The position numbers and the translations under genes are program-made. 64,000 nt of DNA. Source: Myxococcales bacterium. Its GTDB lineage: Bacteria > Myxococcota > UBA727 > JABDBI01. The notes under the pieces are model-generated. The model saw nothing but the letters and a program-made list of their open reading frames with translations. It made no database searches and was not told where the DNA came from. Positions 18,385 to 28,454 of this stretch are shown piece after piece (the first letter of the stretch is position 1; the number at the start of each line of letters is the position of its first letter). The stretch is from positions 62,001-126,000 of the forward strand of contig CP060221.1 of assembly GCA_023898405.1 (NCBI GenBank), written 5' to 3'.

Positions 18385-18694
18385 GCTCATCCTTGCTTAA
18401 GAGCTAACCAAAAGAGCATGAGGAATGGGTAAAAACACTGGACCGTTGACGTTTTTGACTAAAAAATTTCGCAACAGGTCCCATGTTAACAGAATTTTTC
18501 TGCTCTATTGGTTGATGATTTACTAAAATCCTAAAAACTCAATCCAGTTAAAGCTATTAACAACAAAATAGTCGAAACCGCTTAGGCTCTTTATCGATGA
18601 GCGAACTTATGACTTGATAACAATCGTTCGTAAAAATATTAAAAATAAAGCGCTGATAAATTATTCATATAATAACTGCTATGTTTTAATTGAT
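18385..18694. other. Intergenic, nothing recognised
   Basis: 310 bases between two convergent genes. AT-rich, no open frame with a ribosome site and no clear hairpin. The right part may be the lost 3' end of the truncated hydrolase gene that follows. Confidence 0.4.
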
Positions 18695-19270
18695 TTACTG
18701 TAATATAAAATAGTCAATCTCAATATTAGAAAACTGCTCAGCAAGCTTTGATGATTTAGCATAAAGTCGGGTAAATTGCCCGCCGGCATTATGACCAACT
18801 ACAGTTAGGCATTGCAGATTGGGAAAGCTGTCAGATGCAATTAGATTGCTTAATAACAAGTCAGTTACAGTAAAAGAACTCATTTCAATATACTTATTTT
18901 GGGTTATCCCGCCACAGAGCCACCCGTCTTGGTTCCAAAAGAGTTCCTTCGGTTCAATATTGTCGTTTATGGTTTTAAAAAAGGGAACTATAAGCAAAGT
19001 ATTTTGAAAACTATCATTAAATTTTAAAGTTTCATTCATGGTATGTAATAATTTTTCAGGAGCGTGTTCATGCCCGGCAATTGCCAAAATAATAGAGGTA
19101 ATGGAGGGATTATTTTGCTCTAATGGATAATTGGAATAGACATTAAGCTTTTGATCAACCAATAAAAAATTGTTGATATAGGTGCCGTTGTTAGGGGGCG
19201 TGATCGGATTAGTAAAGCAGGCCAAAGCTAAGTAAAAATAACATGAAACAGCAATTATAATTTTCTTCAT
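18695..19270 (-). CDS. Truncated alpha/beta-hydrolase-like secreted protein, nucleophile replaced
   Basis: 191 residues with a signal peptide (MKKIIIAVSCYFYLALAC). The core resembles secreted alpha/beta hydrolases: IILAIAGHEHAPEKLL, LLIVPFF, and the nucleophile elbow CLTVVGHNAGGQFTRLYA. The elbow normally reads GHSAGG; here Asn takes the place of the catalytic Ser. The protein also stops soon after the elbow, without the later Asp and His. It is either a decaying gene or a binding-only remnant. Start ATG at 19270. Confidence 0.6.
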   Translation of the reverse strand: MKKIIIAVSCYFYLALACFTNPITPPNNGTYINNFLLVDQKLNVYSNYPLEQNNPSITSIILAIAGHEHAPEKLLHTMNETLKFNDSFQNTLLIVPFFKTINDNIEPKELFWNQDGWLCGGITQNKYIEMSSFTVTDLLLSNLIASDSFPNLQCLTVVGHNAGGQFTRLYAKSSKLAEQFSNIEIDYFILQ

Positions 19271-19547
19271 TACACCACCAAAATAATATCGATATTCTCG
19301 GGATACCTGAGCGATGGTTGCTTAGAGCTCTAAAATTTATTAAGAAGCCTTTCAACGTTTTCTGGACACAACCCGATTTGCTTTCGAGTTCGCGCGGTAA
19401 ATAATGGATTTTTCGAGCTTGAGAGCACTTAATACTTACGGTCTTGCGGCATGACGAATAGCTTCTAACGAGGCCGCAGAAAGCGGCATAGTACGTATAT
19501 ACGCCATATTTTCATGACTTCTTTAGCAAAAAAATTTTTTTACAGCT

Positions 19548-22500
19548 TCATAAAACTAAATCACGATGCTTGTTAATTTTAAAATTAATAACCCTTGTTT
19601 TAATGCTATTATTGTTGTTATTGTTATTTTCAGTATTTAACTCAATAATGCCGCCGTATTCTGATATTAAATGCACGGTAGAATTAATTTTTTCACCATT
19701 ATAATATGCATTACCTTGATTATCCCAAGTAATTACACCGACTTCACCACGATGGCTTAATTTAAAATTAGTGACTGATAATTTATTAATTACATTACTT
19801 AAAATTTCTTCTCTTTTTTGGGTTTCTAAATTTTCTCTATTTAAATCAGGTTTAAATCCAATATAATCAGAGGCGAATTTTGCAGTATCTTTTTCGTTAA
19901 ATTGTCTTCTAATTAAGTACATATTAACTTCACTCAGTGTTTTGTTTCCACTTATTTTTTCCACATGCAATTCATAAAAACCTTCATATTTTTTACTTGC
20001 TTTTAGATTGAACAAATAATGGTGGCTGACATGCAAATAATTATTTCCATCGTTTTGTTGGTGATAAGACCAGTGGACATCTTTGCCATTACTATAGTTG
20101 CCACTGGCTCCTAAAGAAGAGGCCCATAAACTGCCCCAACCCACATGGGAATTTTTTAATCCGTTAAGATTTTCTAACGACAACACAATTTTTTTATTAG
20201 GAATTTTTTCCAAGCCTCGGCCATTGTCGGCATAACCTTCGCCAAACCAAAGGCCTGGTAAAAGCGGGCAATCACTTAGTCGACCAGGATTTAGTTTTAT
20301 TAATGGTCGCTCATGTTTTTCTGTGAGTTCTGCTGTATCTTTATGGGAATTCAAATAAACCGGTTTTTGTTTGATTTTCTTTGGGGTAGCAACCGGAGCA
20401 AAATATACATCGTCATCACTGGAAGATCTACTATTGTCTTTGTTTAAGTGACTTTGAACCAGTGCCAAGTTATTGGAGTTAAAATCATCATCTTTATTAT
20501 TTAGTAAGCCTTCTGTCCAAGCATCTTGATAGCTTTTATTTTGCTCTTCAAGCTTAGCTTTCTCAGCACGCGCTTTTCTTGCCATTTTTTTTCGCTTATT
20601 TTTCGAAAGCTTTGGTTCTGACTCAAGGTCTTTATTAATATCTACTTGTTCTTTGGTAGAATTATCGTTGTTAACATCTGTATGATATTCACGATTATTG
20701 TTAGGTTTTTTATAATCAGACTCATAGGTTTGCGGGAAATCAATTTGGGTTATTTTTTCTGATCTTTCCAAAGTAAAGACAACTTGTTGTGTGTAAGAAG
20801 CACCTTTTGATTTGGCTTTTTCACAGGATAAAATAATTTCATTAGCGTTATTTAATTCAACATTGAAACCATTAAAAAATTTCCAACTGTAAAGAGTGGT
20901 TCGTTTAGGTGGCGGCAGTTTTAGATTTGCAACTTTCTTGTCTTCTAATTCCAAAGTAAAATTAAAACTAGCAAGGCGAGGAGGATTTCCAACATTTATT
21001 TTCATCTGATATTCATTATCACTACCATCAACACTCTTTATTTCAGCTGAAGCAATATGCCAATTATTGTTTGAACTGCCTTTAAATGAACCTAAAAAAT
21101 AGTCTAGAGTAGGGCGCAAAACTTCGCGATTTTTTTCTGTTATAATAATATTATTACTATTATTAACTGGAACACCAGGTGAGGCTATTTTTTTGGGCGC
21201 AACCGCTTCTTTTACAATAGGTAAAAATTCAGGATTTTTGCTCAAAGTTACTTGTTCACTGTAGTTATTTTTACCGTCGTTTCCTGTGAATTTAATTATT
21301 ATGCTTTGATAATCGTCTGTGTAACTGACTGACAATTCATGAATAAATGATAAAATTCTATCATTTCTAATAGGCTTGCCTTTTTTATCTTTCTTGAACT
21401 TATTATCTTCTGCAAACGCCACGTTTTTAGATTCTTTATAGATTCCCTGTTTTGTTTTTTCAATAAATCTAAATGAATCTATCATTTGCAAATTTTTCAA
21501 ATTTGCTACCATTTGCAAAATCATGGTCTTTTTAAATGAATTATCATCAGGTGAAAAACTGGCTTCATAATAATTTTTTGCTCTATCAATCAACTTAAAA
21601 TCTACTGTAATTGGAAGGTATTGATTTGCGTTTTGACTAAGATTTAAAAATTTTCCTGACATTTTCCCATGGAGCGACCCTTCCGTTAGATTATTTGTTC
21701 GAATAGCGCTAGGAGTAAAAATTAGGATAGAGTTATCAAAGTCTTTTTGTTGAGCTAATTCTTCAATCTTTCTTTTATCAGCTGCGCCTAACTTAATGAG
21801 CTTAACTAGCGCAGAAAAGCTTTGATATGTTATCGCTAAATCTAGGGGAGTTTTATTAAGATCGGTTACAGCATTTAAGTTTGCATGGTAGTTTTTGTGA
21901 AAATGCTTAATCAACTTTGAGTTATTGCTCTTTGCAGCCCAATGCAAGGGTGAAATACCTTGACAGTTTTGCTTGCAGGCTTCTTGTTCCATCAGAAAAT
22001 CAATTGTTTCCTGGTCAGATTTTTCATTTATAGCCTGATGTAAAACAGTAAGACTGACCAAATATTTTACGTTTAGATCATTTTGTTGAAACAATAACTT
22101 AATTATATCTAAATGCTTATTTTTGACCGCAAGATTGAGAGGCGTTTCACCATTGCTGTTTTCTTCATTTACATTTACCCGTGTTAACAGTATGCCGGTC
22201 ATGTCATAAAGACCTTCCATTGCTGCAATATGTAGTGCTGAATCAGAATCAAAAATATTGCTAAGTTCTATTTTTTCGTATTCAAGAAATAGCTTTACCA
22301 TTTCGATATTATTATCAAAAATAGCCTTTGCTACTGGAGACACTAATATTGTTTTCCCATCTTTTATGGTTACAGGAGACTTGAGATTTATATCTGCTCC
22401 TGCACTTATCAGAAGTTTTACAATGTTAATATTTTTTGCCGTAACAGCACGAAACAAATGGGTAAGCCGAGGGGTCTCAGGGCTTAGCGGCGCCTTATAC

Positions 22501-22736
22501 TTTAACAACAATTTAACTATATCTTCATAACCAAGACTGGAAGCTACTTGAAGAGCATAATGAAGAGTTCCCTCAGGTTTACCTTTTTTCAAAAGACTGC
22601 GAGTTTTTTCGGTATTATTTTCTTCTACTGCCCCAAGTAAATCATCCTCAAGGATGCTAGAAAAATTAGCAGGTTGAGCGTTTTGCGCAAAGGTTAATAC
22701 AAGTAGGATCGTGTTTAGATAATTAATTAAGTTCAT
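19548..22736 (-). CDS. Large secreted ankyrin-repeat protein
   Basis: 1062 residues, signal peptide MNLINYLNTILLVLTFAQNA. Residues about 30-330 are ankyrin repeats (SALHIAAMEGLYDMTGILL, GETPLNLAVKNKHLDIIKLL, GISPLHWAAKSNNSKLI). Three beta-rich modules follow (about 365-510, 550-700, 835-960), then a C-terminal tail with a run of Asn. A Lys/Arg-rich linker (SKNKRKKMARKARAEKAK) at about 730-750 could be a nuclear-targeting or nucleic-acid-binding stretch. Ankyrin repeats bind proteins and are common in effectors of intracellular bacteria. The modules match no family I know; their mutual similarity is only a suspicion. No close neighbours on the same strand. Confidence 0.8.
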   Translation of the reverse strand: MNLINYLNTILLVLTFAQNAQPANFSSILEDDLLGAVEENNTEKTRSLLKKGKPEGTLHYALQVASSLGYEDIVKLLLKYKAPLSPETPRLTHLFRAVTAKNINIVKLLISAGADINLKSPVTIKDGKTILVSPVAKAIFDNNIEMVKLFLEYEKIELSNIFDSDSALHIAAMEGLYDMTGILLTRVNVNEENSNGETPLNLAVKNKHLDIIKLLFQQNDLNVKYLVSLTVLHQAINEKSDQETIDFLMEQEACKQNCQGISPLHWAAKSNNSKLIKHFHKNYHANLNAVTDLNKTPLDLAITYQSFSALVKLIKLGAADKRKIEELAQQKDFDNSILIFTPSAIRTNNLTEGSLHGKMSGKFLNLSQNANQYLPITVDFKLIDRAKNYYEASFSPDDNSFKKTMILQMVANLKNLQMIDSFRFIEKTKQGIYKESKNVAFAEDNKFKKDKKGKPIRNDRILSFIHELSVSYTDDYQSIIIKFTGNDGKNNYSEQVTLSKNPEFLPIVKEAVAPKKIASPGVPVNNSNNIIITEKNREVLRPTLDYFLGSFKGSSNNNWHIASAEIKSVDGSDNEYQMKINVGNPPRLASFNFTLELEDKKVANLKLPPPKRTTLYSWKFFNGFNVELNNANEIILSCEKAKSKGASYTQQVVFTLERSEKITQIDFPQTYESDYKKPNNNREYHTDVNNDNSTKEQVDINKDLESEPKLSKNKRKKMARKARAEKAKLEEQNKSYQDAWTEGLLNNKDDDFNSNNLALVQSHLNKDNSRSSSDDDVYFAPVATPKKIKQKPVYLNSHKDTAELTEKHERPLIKLNPGRLSDCPLLPGLWFGEGYADNGRGLEKIPNKKIVLSLENLNGLKNSHVGWGSLWASSLGASGNYSNGKDVHWSYHQQNDGNNYLHVSHHYLFNLKASKKYEGFYELHVEKISGNKTLSEVNMYLIRRQFNEKDTAKFASDYIGFKPDLNRENLETQKREEILSNVINKLSVTNFKLSHRGEVGVITWDNQGNAYYNGEKINSTVHLISEYGGIIELNTENNNNNNNSIKTRVINFKINKHRDLVL

Positions 22737-23288
22737 TTGAAAATCGATTGTAAGTATTTAAACCACACTTATATAATTCTATTCGTCAAATAACAATAGC
22801 TTTACAGCATATTAATATGCTAATTAAACGTATTGTTGCCGATAATATCATATATTGAACATTTTCATGTTGAAAATCCCAAAAAACTAGGGATGTTGGG
22901 ATACCCCAAAAACCCATGCAACCATTCGATTTTGCTTAGGTATCTACGAGTCAATACTCGCTAGATATCGGAACCAACACTCTAAGAAGCGATAGATTTT
23001 TTCCATATGAAACGCCATGTCATGTCTGTATAAAAAAATACGGCCGGAGAAATAATGAGCCTATTTTCTTGCAAATTCAAAGCTTGGAGGGCTTCTAGTC
23101 TATAAGGGTGCCAAGCATTGTTGATATCAGCCTATGAGCTGAATTTTGATTTTTTATATCCTCTAAAGAGCAAGCTTGCTAAATATATAGTGCTGCCTTA
23201 AATAATCTAAATTAAACAACACTTCCAATATTTATACTTGCTGTTTATTGCGTGTTATCTTTTATGTTGTAATTGGGCAGGAGACGGT
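22737..23288. other. Divergent intergenic region
   Basis: 552 bases between the ankyrin gene (leftward) and the attachment-type gene (rightward), so it should hold both promoters. AT-rich, with an imperfect palindrome AGCATATTAATATGCT near 22806-22821. No gene or RNA recognised. Confidence 0.4.
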
Positions 23289-23747
23289 ATGATAACTACT
23301 TGGGTATTAATCGCGCATGGAGATGCAGCAAAAATATTAGAAATTAAAAAAAATGGTCACGAAATCTCAAGAATTAAAGAGTTGATTCATCCTCAGACGG
23401 CTATGAAAGATGTGGATATTCATACTGATAGGCCGGGAAGAAGTTTTGAAAGTGCCAATTCAGCAAGGCATGCTTTGGATTATAATGAAGATCCTACCGA
23501 TCACGAAAGAAAAGTCTTTGCACAAGAAATCGCCGAATTCTTGGCGCAGGCTTTCGATACTGGCAGATTTGCCAAACTTATCCTTGTTTCTTCTCCCCAT
23601 CTTTTGGGAAATATTAGAAAATCATTAAAAGAACCAATTAAGAAAATTATTGCCCATGAATTGAGCAAAGATTTGATGGCGCTGGATCTTAAGGATCACG
23701 AACTTATAGAAAAGATTCGCACTGCTCTCGGTATTATTGCATTTTGA
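23289..23747 (+). CDS. Host-attachment-type protein (AtsE/baeRF-like)
   Basis: 152 residues from ATG 23289, chosen because AGGAG lies five bases before it; the frame is open further up without a site. TWVLIAHGDAAKILEI, the middle DIHTDRPGRSFES and ARHALDYNEDPTDHERKVFA, and the tail FAKLILVSSPHLLGNIRKSL match the family named 'protein required for attachment to host cells' (PF10116), a relative of the eukaryotic release-factor-1 fold. No signal peptide, so the name reflects one plant-symbiont study rather than surface location. A ribosome-linked or stress role is equally possible. Confidence 0.85.
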   Translation: MITTWVLIAHGDAAKILEIKKNGHEISRIKELIHPQTAMKDVDIHTDRPGRSFESANSARHALDYNEDPTDHERKVFAQEIAEFLAQAFDTGRFAKLILVSSPHLLGNIRKSLKEPIKKIIAHELSKDLMALDLKDHELIEKIRTALGIIAF

Positions 23748-24016
23748 TAAAAAATAAATATCTGACCCATGCCTGTTAAAGTTTCAGCAAAAAATTCAAT
23801 AGTAGAATTTATGACAGCTGGGTCATTCACTGATTTATCGTTGTTCTAACGTGTCTCCATTTTTCCTCTCAAAATAATTTTTTATTGCATAGGCGGAATT
23901 CCCTGAAGATTTCGAGAACGTTAGTTTTAATAGTCATTTTACAGGCCAGATTGTGAGCGATATAATACACATGGAACAGCTTGAAATTATAGAAGAGCTC
24001 TGTATGGGATTTTTCT

Positions 24017-25015
24017 ATGCTTGAAAAACCTGACATTGCTGACGAACTCATCATTTCTCATCTAAAAGAACACTATCACTTGCATACTGTTTCACTAACT
24101 TTTCTGCCTCTTGGCGATAGAGACACAGCTGTCTATCGCATTGTAGCTGATCATGGATTGATCTACTTTCTAAAATTACGAAAGGACCTTGACGAGATTG
24201 CTGTTAGTGTTCCAATTTTTCTTAAATCGAAGGGCTTTAAAGAAATCATCGCACCGATTGAAAGCAAATCCCAGCAGGGATGGGTAGATTTTGGCGACTA
24301 CAAAATGATTTTGTATCCCTTTGTTGAGGGAAAAAATGGGTTCGAAATTGAATTATCAGACCTGCAAAAACAAAAGATGGGCAGGGCTTTGAAGGCGCTC
24401 CATGAAATTGATATTTCACTAGAACTAAAAAAACGTATCCCAAAAGAAACGTTCTCTCCAAAATATCGCGACGACATGAAGAGTTTTTTCGGGCAGATGA
24501 CAAATAAAATTTTCAAAGATCCCATCGCAGCTAAACTCAACGAATTCATAAAAGTAAAACGGAATGTAATAAATCATCTGATCGACTGTGCAGAAAAATT
24601 AGCTTTTGAGCTCAGACAAAAGCCATTGGAATTTGTTCTTTGTCACACGGACATCCATGGTGGAAATATTTTAATTAGCAATGCTGGTGAAGTTTACATT
24701 GTGGATTGGGATGCCCCGATGTTTGCACCCAAAGAACGCGATCTCATGTTCATAGGTGGTGGGATTGATGATATATGGAAGACCAAGCGGGATGAGTCCA
24801 TGTTTTACAAAGCTTACCAAAAAGCAAATATTAATCTTAGTGCATTGGCATATTACCGTTATGAGCGAATCATTGTAGACTTGGTTGAGATATGCAATCA
24901 ATTATTATTAACAGAGGGAGGTGGGGCAGATCGGGAACAGGCTTATCAGTGGTTCATTTTAAATTTTAAATCTGGTGGGACTATTGATAGAGCAAAGAAC
25001 ACTCGTAACATTTGA
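24017..25015 (+). CDS. APH-type phosphotransferase
   Basis: 332 residues of aminoglycoside-phosphotransferase/choline-kinase fold. Seen: N-lobe YFLKLR with the ATP-binding Lys, hinge MILYPFVEG, catalytic loop LCHTDIHGGNILI (HxD...N) and metal-binding VDWD. Sequence texture is closest to spectinomycin-type APH(9) enzymes, but the substrate cannot be told; family members also act on choline, homoserine and other small alcohols. Alone, with about 270 bases upstream and a GGGAT before its ATG. Confidence 0.82.
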   Translation: MLEKPDIADELIISHLKEHYHLHTVSLTFLPLGDRDTAVYRIVADHGLIYFLKLRKDLDEIAVSVPIFLKSKGFKEIIAPIESKSQQGWVDFGDYKMILYPFVEGKNGFEIELSDLQKQKMGRALKALHEIDISLELKKRIPKETFSPKYRDDMKSFFGQMTNKIFKDPIAAKLNEFIKVKRNVINHLIDCAEKLAFELRQKPLEFVLCHTDIHGGNILISNAGEVYIVDWDAPMFAPKERDLMFIGGGIDDIWKTKRDESMFYKAYQKANINLSALAYYRYERIIVDLVEICNQLLLTEGGGADREQAYQWFILNFKSGGTIDRAKNTRNI

Positions 25016-25411
25016 GAAAGTTCTTTCTAAAGCTTAAATAAAAACATTTTAAATCATTTGTAACATTTTCATAAAAAACTCTTTTATAGGAAGCACCACA
25101 AAAGTATTCTTGGAAATCAAAATAATTACTCAGCTGAGAAATACCCAAAAAATTACTTATCTCCTATAAGAAGCAATAATTCTCTAAATAGTCATTGGGC
25201 AAATGAAAATACTTAGATATATCCGTAACGATTTGTGTGAATAGAGCCAAGTTTATCCGAATGAGATAGAGGCATTGTGAAGGACCGAGCAGAAAGACAT
25301 AATCCTATTTTCTTGAAAGTCTTCACAAGAAGGCAGCACCTTAAATAAGAAAATACTTTATTCATCAATAGACACTTCTGATTGATTCAATGATTTATAA
25401 GGGTGACTTAA
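25016..25411. other. Intergenic, nothing recognised
   Basis: 396 AT-rich bases with many stops in all frames. It should contain the promoter of the secreted protein that follows. No repeat, hairpin or RNA gene recognised. Confidence 0.4.
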
Positions 25412-25957
25412 ATGAAATTGGCACTACAAATAACAATTTATTCAATAGTTATGAGCCTTTCTTTTCAAGCTAACCCAACAAAACATTCTGAAGTCAAAAT
25501 CGGGAAAATCTTGGGTATCTTTTTAAATAAGATGGATTCTGCAACTAGGATAGATCAAAATTCTGTGGTTGTTCCTGACAGCGTTTTGTATGACAAAAGT
25601 CCAAATTTTTATTCATACAGCCATACGCTATTAGATTATAGGCCAAGCAACAACCACTATTTCAAAAAATATCAACCTACTTCTGTTAATTTTGGAGATA
25701 AAAAAGCAGAGCTATCTGTAGTGGGATTAGTTCGAAAAAGTGTTAATATCGCAAGTCAGAAATATTTTATCGAAGTTTGGGCGCTCAACTTAAGAGATGT
25801 AACTTATTTTTATTTTCAAGCTATAACAATAGATGATAAAGAAGCGGCTATTTACCCCGGTAACTTTTTGCATCCAGCTACTTGGGTAACCACTGATGTA
25901 AATGCTCATATCCAAAATTTACTAAAAGGTAAAATGCTTGATTGGCCTTCTGCCTAA
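25412..25957 (+). CDS. Small secreted protein, unknown function
   Basis: 181 residues with a signal peptide (MKLALQITIYSIVMSLSFQA) after a weak AAGGG site. The mature part has aromatic-rich beta-type stretches (NFYSYSHTLLDYRPS, VTYFYFQAITID). No family recognised. It is followed by two more signal-peptide genes on the same strand. Confidence 0.65.
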   Translation: MKLALQITIYSIVMSLSFQANPTKHSEVKIGKILGIFLNKMDSATRIDQNSVVVPDSVLYDKSPNFYSYSHTLLDYRPSNNHYFKKYQPTSVNFGDKKAELSVVGLVRKSVNIASQKYFIEVWALNLRDVTYFYFQAITIDDKEAAIYPGNFLHPATWVTTDVNAHIQNLLKGKMLDWPSA

Positions 25958-26149
25958 ACGCCACGTTAAAACTTGTGAGCTAACTTGGAACATTTTGCTA
26001 TAAAGATGATACGATATCACTTAATCAGTAAACATTTCTCAAAAAATACAACTAAATTAATGATTTAATCATAACCAGCAATCATGTTTACTAATTCAGT
26101 ATAAATGGTATCATTAAATTATTGAATTATTATTTGGGTTTTACTGACT

Positions 26150-27319
26150 ATGAGCTATTTTAAATTATTTATCTTATTGTTTTATTCTTTAAATATTTTG
26201 TCGACGAACGAAGTCACAAATGACTTTTTAGATATTTTAGAGCATACTGATTCACAGCATGATCTTTGTGACGAAAAAATTAATATGCAAGCTCTAGATG
26301 CAATTGACACAGCGAGTAGTTTACCTACACCTGATTTCTCGATAATAATTGAGCAGGACAATACGTTCTTAAAAGAACTAAGTGAAGCCCCGCTTGATTA
26401 TTTTAAAGAATCAACCGGATTTAGCCCTAAGAAAGGTAAGAGCCGACAGTGCGTATCAGTTGAGTCGCCAATTAAAAAGTTGACTAAAACTAGAGCAAAA
26501 ATAAATATTACTCGCAAACCAAAGAGGCTAAACCTTGAACAGGCTTCTAAAAATGATTTCCATGAAGCCTTTGAATGCGAGACTATCTATTCTGATAATA
26601 AATATTTCAGTAAAGGTTTTTATATTTACCGTTCCCCAGGTTCTCTCGATGGCTCAGTAGTGCTTAATTCAGAATCAGATGAGTGGAATTTAGTTATTGA
26701 AAATATGATTAAATCATTAATAAAGAGTGATCTTAATAGCTTTATTGCATCCAGCATTTATTATGTTAATAATAATATTGAAAAATTTAAACATTTTATA
26801 TATTTCAATCAAGACGATAGGATGGTTTGCCGGCATTATTCCACACTTTGCTTAGGCATATTCAGCAAATTACTAGAAAGCAAAAAACTTAAATTCTATG
26901 GGCATATTCAATTGATGTATTGCGATTTTATTGACCATAAATTTGATATTTATGATGAAGGACATGTATGGAATTTGTTACGCATAAGCAAAAAAAAGAA
27001 TGAAACTCCAACGTATTATTTGCTCGACCTATTTCGGTATAAATTTATTAACTTATCAGAAGATTCATGTATATCTCGTTTAAAGCTGAAACAAGTAGAT
27101 AGACAAACTGGGAAACTAAGTTCCAGAAGTTTGAAGCCTGGAGATGAATATTACAATTACGCTAAGATAACTAAAGAAAAATTTAATATATCTCCCAGCA
27201 AAAAAAATAATATCCATAATCAACAAAATGAAGATATACAAGACATTTTTGCTAAGCGGATATTCACCAAGTTCAGAGTCCCTGAAGACCTGATTGAAAT
27301 TAATTCTGCGGATCAATAG
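26150..27319 (+). CDS. Secreted transglutaminase-like protein
   Basis: 389 residues; signal peptide (MSYFKLFILLFYSLNILS), an acidic then basic N-terminal region, and from about residue 165 a domain with a Cys-His-Asp series spaced as in the transglutaminase/papain-like fold: Cys227 in MVCRHYSTLCLG, His272 in DEGHVWNLL, Asp293 in YYLLDLFRY. Such enzymes cross-link, deamidate or cleave proteins. Assignment rests on this triad and its context, not on overall similarity. It lies in a run of secreted genes cut short by the IS6 element downstream. Confidence 0.6.
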   Translation: MSYFKLFILLFYSLNILSTNEVTNDFLDILEHTDSQHDLCDEKINMQALDAIDTASSLPTPDFSIIIEQDNTFLKELSEAPLDYFKESTGFSPKKGKSRQCVSVESPIKKLTKTRAKINITRKPKRLNLEQASKNDFHEAFECETIYSDNKYFSKGFYIYRSPGSLDGSVVLNSESDEWNLVIENMIKSLIKSDLNSFIASSIYYVNNNIEKFKHFIYFNQDDRMVCRHYSTLCLGIFSKLLESKKLKFYGHIQLMYCDFIDHKFDIYDEGHVWNLLRISKKKNETPTYYLLDLFRYKFINLSEDSCISRLKLKQVDRQTGKLSSRSLKPGDEYYNYAKITKEKFNISPSKKNNIHNQQNEDIQDIFAKRIFTKFRVPEDLIEINSADQ

Positions 27320-27409
27320 AAACACAATATTTTTTTACAAAAATGACACACGCTGATTTTTTTTGGTTTTTTTGCTGATAGTACCTAGCTAAGGAAAAGT
27401 TAAATAAAA

Positions 27410-27694
27410 ATGAATACTTTTGAAAATACATTATTTTTATCCATTATAACAATGATCTCAATTAGCATCTTTTGTCAGGAAAACCATCTTAACGACATAC
27501 AGCAGTTTTTTAATGATCAATATGAAGAGTTATTAACTAATTCAGAAAGTAAAGAACGTGTTTATGACTTTATTCATGACCTAAGAACTAACTTTCAATT
27601 TGTATTTATCGAAAAAATTTATATCTATCGTATTTCTATGCGTGGTGATCTATTACATCTGCCAAACGGTAGTGTCGCATTAATTGCTTGGTAG
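27410..27694 (+). pseudogene. Secreted protein truncated by IS6
   Basis: Signal peptide followed by about 65 residues (NHLNDIQQFFNDQYEELL, ERVYDFIHDLRTNFQFVF). The gene enters the IS6 left inverted repeat at 27668 and picks up a stop nine codons later at 27692-27694. The native 3' end is gone. Family unknown. Confidence 0.7.
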
Positions 27695-28454
27695 GAGACT
27701 TATAGAAAAATTGAGTTATAATCTTCTGACTATGAAATTCAAATATTGCCGCTTTCAAAAAGAAATAATTTTAAGATGTGTTCGATGGTATTTGGCATAC
27801 CCATTAAGTTTAAGGCATATCGAAGAGATGATGCTAGAAAGAGGCATTTGTGTTGATCACTCAACAATCAATAGATGGGTCCTAAAATATTCTCAACTTT
27901 TGGAAGCAGAAGCTAGAAAACGCTTAAAATCCGTTGGTAGTAGCTGGCGCTTGGATGAAACCTACATCAAGGTTAAGGGCAAGTGGAAATATCTTTATCG
28001 AGCAGTTGATAAATCAGGCCAAAGCATTGATTTTCTCTTCACTGCCAAACGTGATAAGAATGCGGCCAGGAGATTTTTAGCCAAAGCTATTAAAAACTGT
28101 GGTGTTCCACACAAGATAAACATCGATAAAAGCGGTACAAATCAAGCTGCCATCAAGTCATATAATCAAGATAACAAAACAAAAATCGAAATACGGCAAA
28201 AAAAGTATTTGAATAACATAGTAGAACAGGATCACCGAGCCGTGAAACGAATAACACGCCCTATGATGGGATTTAAATCATTTTCTTCTGCTAAAAAAAC
28301 TCTTGCCGGTATCGAACTTATACATATGTTGCGCAAGGGCCAAATGGCCCAAAATTCCAATCTACCATTGCATCAACAATTCGATTCATTGGCAGCATAA
28401 AATAATCTGCGGAAGGAAATTATTTTATGCAATTTTTCCAAATGCGACACTACC
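27668..28454 (+). mobile_element. Intact IS6-family insertion sequence
   Basis: 787 bp with 14-bp inverted repeats GGTAGTGTCGCATT (27668-27681 and, reversed, 28441-28454) and one intact transposase. The 8-bp flanks differ (TGCCAAAC left, TTTTGTTT right), so this is not a simple insertion. A deletion or IS6-type rearrangement next to the element is likely, which agrees with both neighbouring genes being truncated at its ends. Confidence 0.92.
27732..28400 (+). CDS. IS6-family transposase
   Basis: 222 residues from ATG 27732 (MKFKYCRF), preferred to an upstream start at 27684. Seen: N-terminal helix-turn-helix region RHIEEMMLERGICVDHSTIN, DDE residues in WRLDETYIKVKG, INIDKSGTNQAAIKSY and NIVEQDHRAVKRI, and the C-terminal GIELIHMLRKGQ. 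Intact, so it is probably able to move. IS6 elements copy themselves and fuse replicons, which can explain the rearranged flanks here. Confidence 0.95.
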   Translation: MKFKYCRFQKEIILRCVRWYLAYPLSLRHIEEMMLERGICVDHSTINRWVLKYSQLLEAEARKRLKSVGSSWRLDETYIKVKGKWKYLYRAVDKSGQSIDFLFTAKRDKNAARRFLAKAIKNCGVPHKINIDKSGTNQAAIKSYNQDNKTKIEIRQKKYLNNIVEQDHRAVKRITRPMMGFKSFSSAKKTLAGIELIHMLRKGQMAQNSNLPLHQQFDSLAA

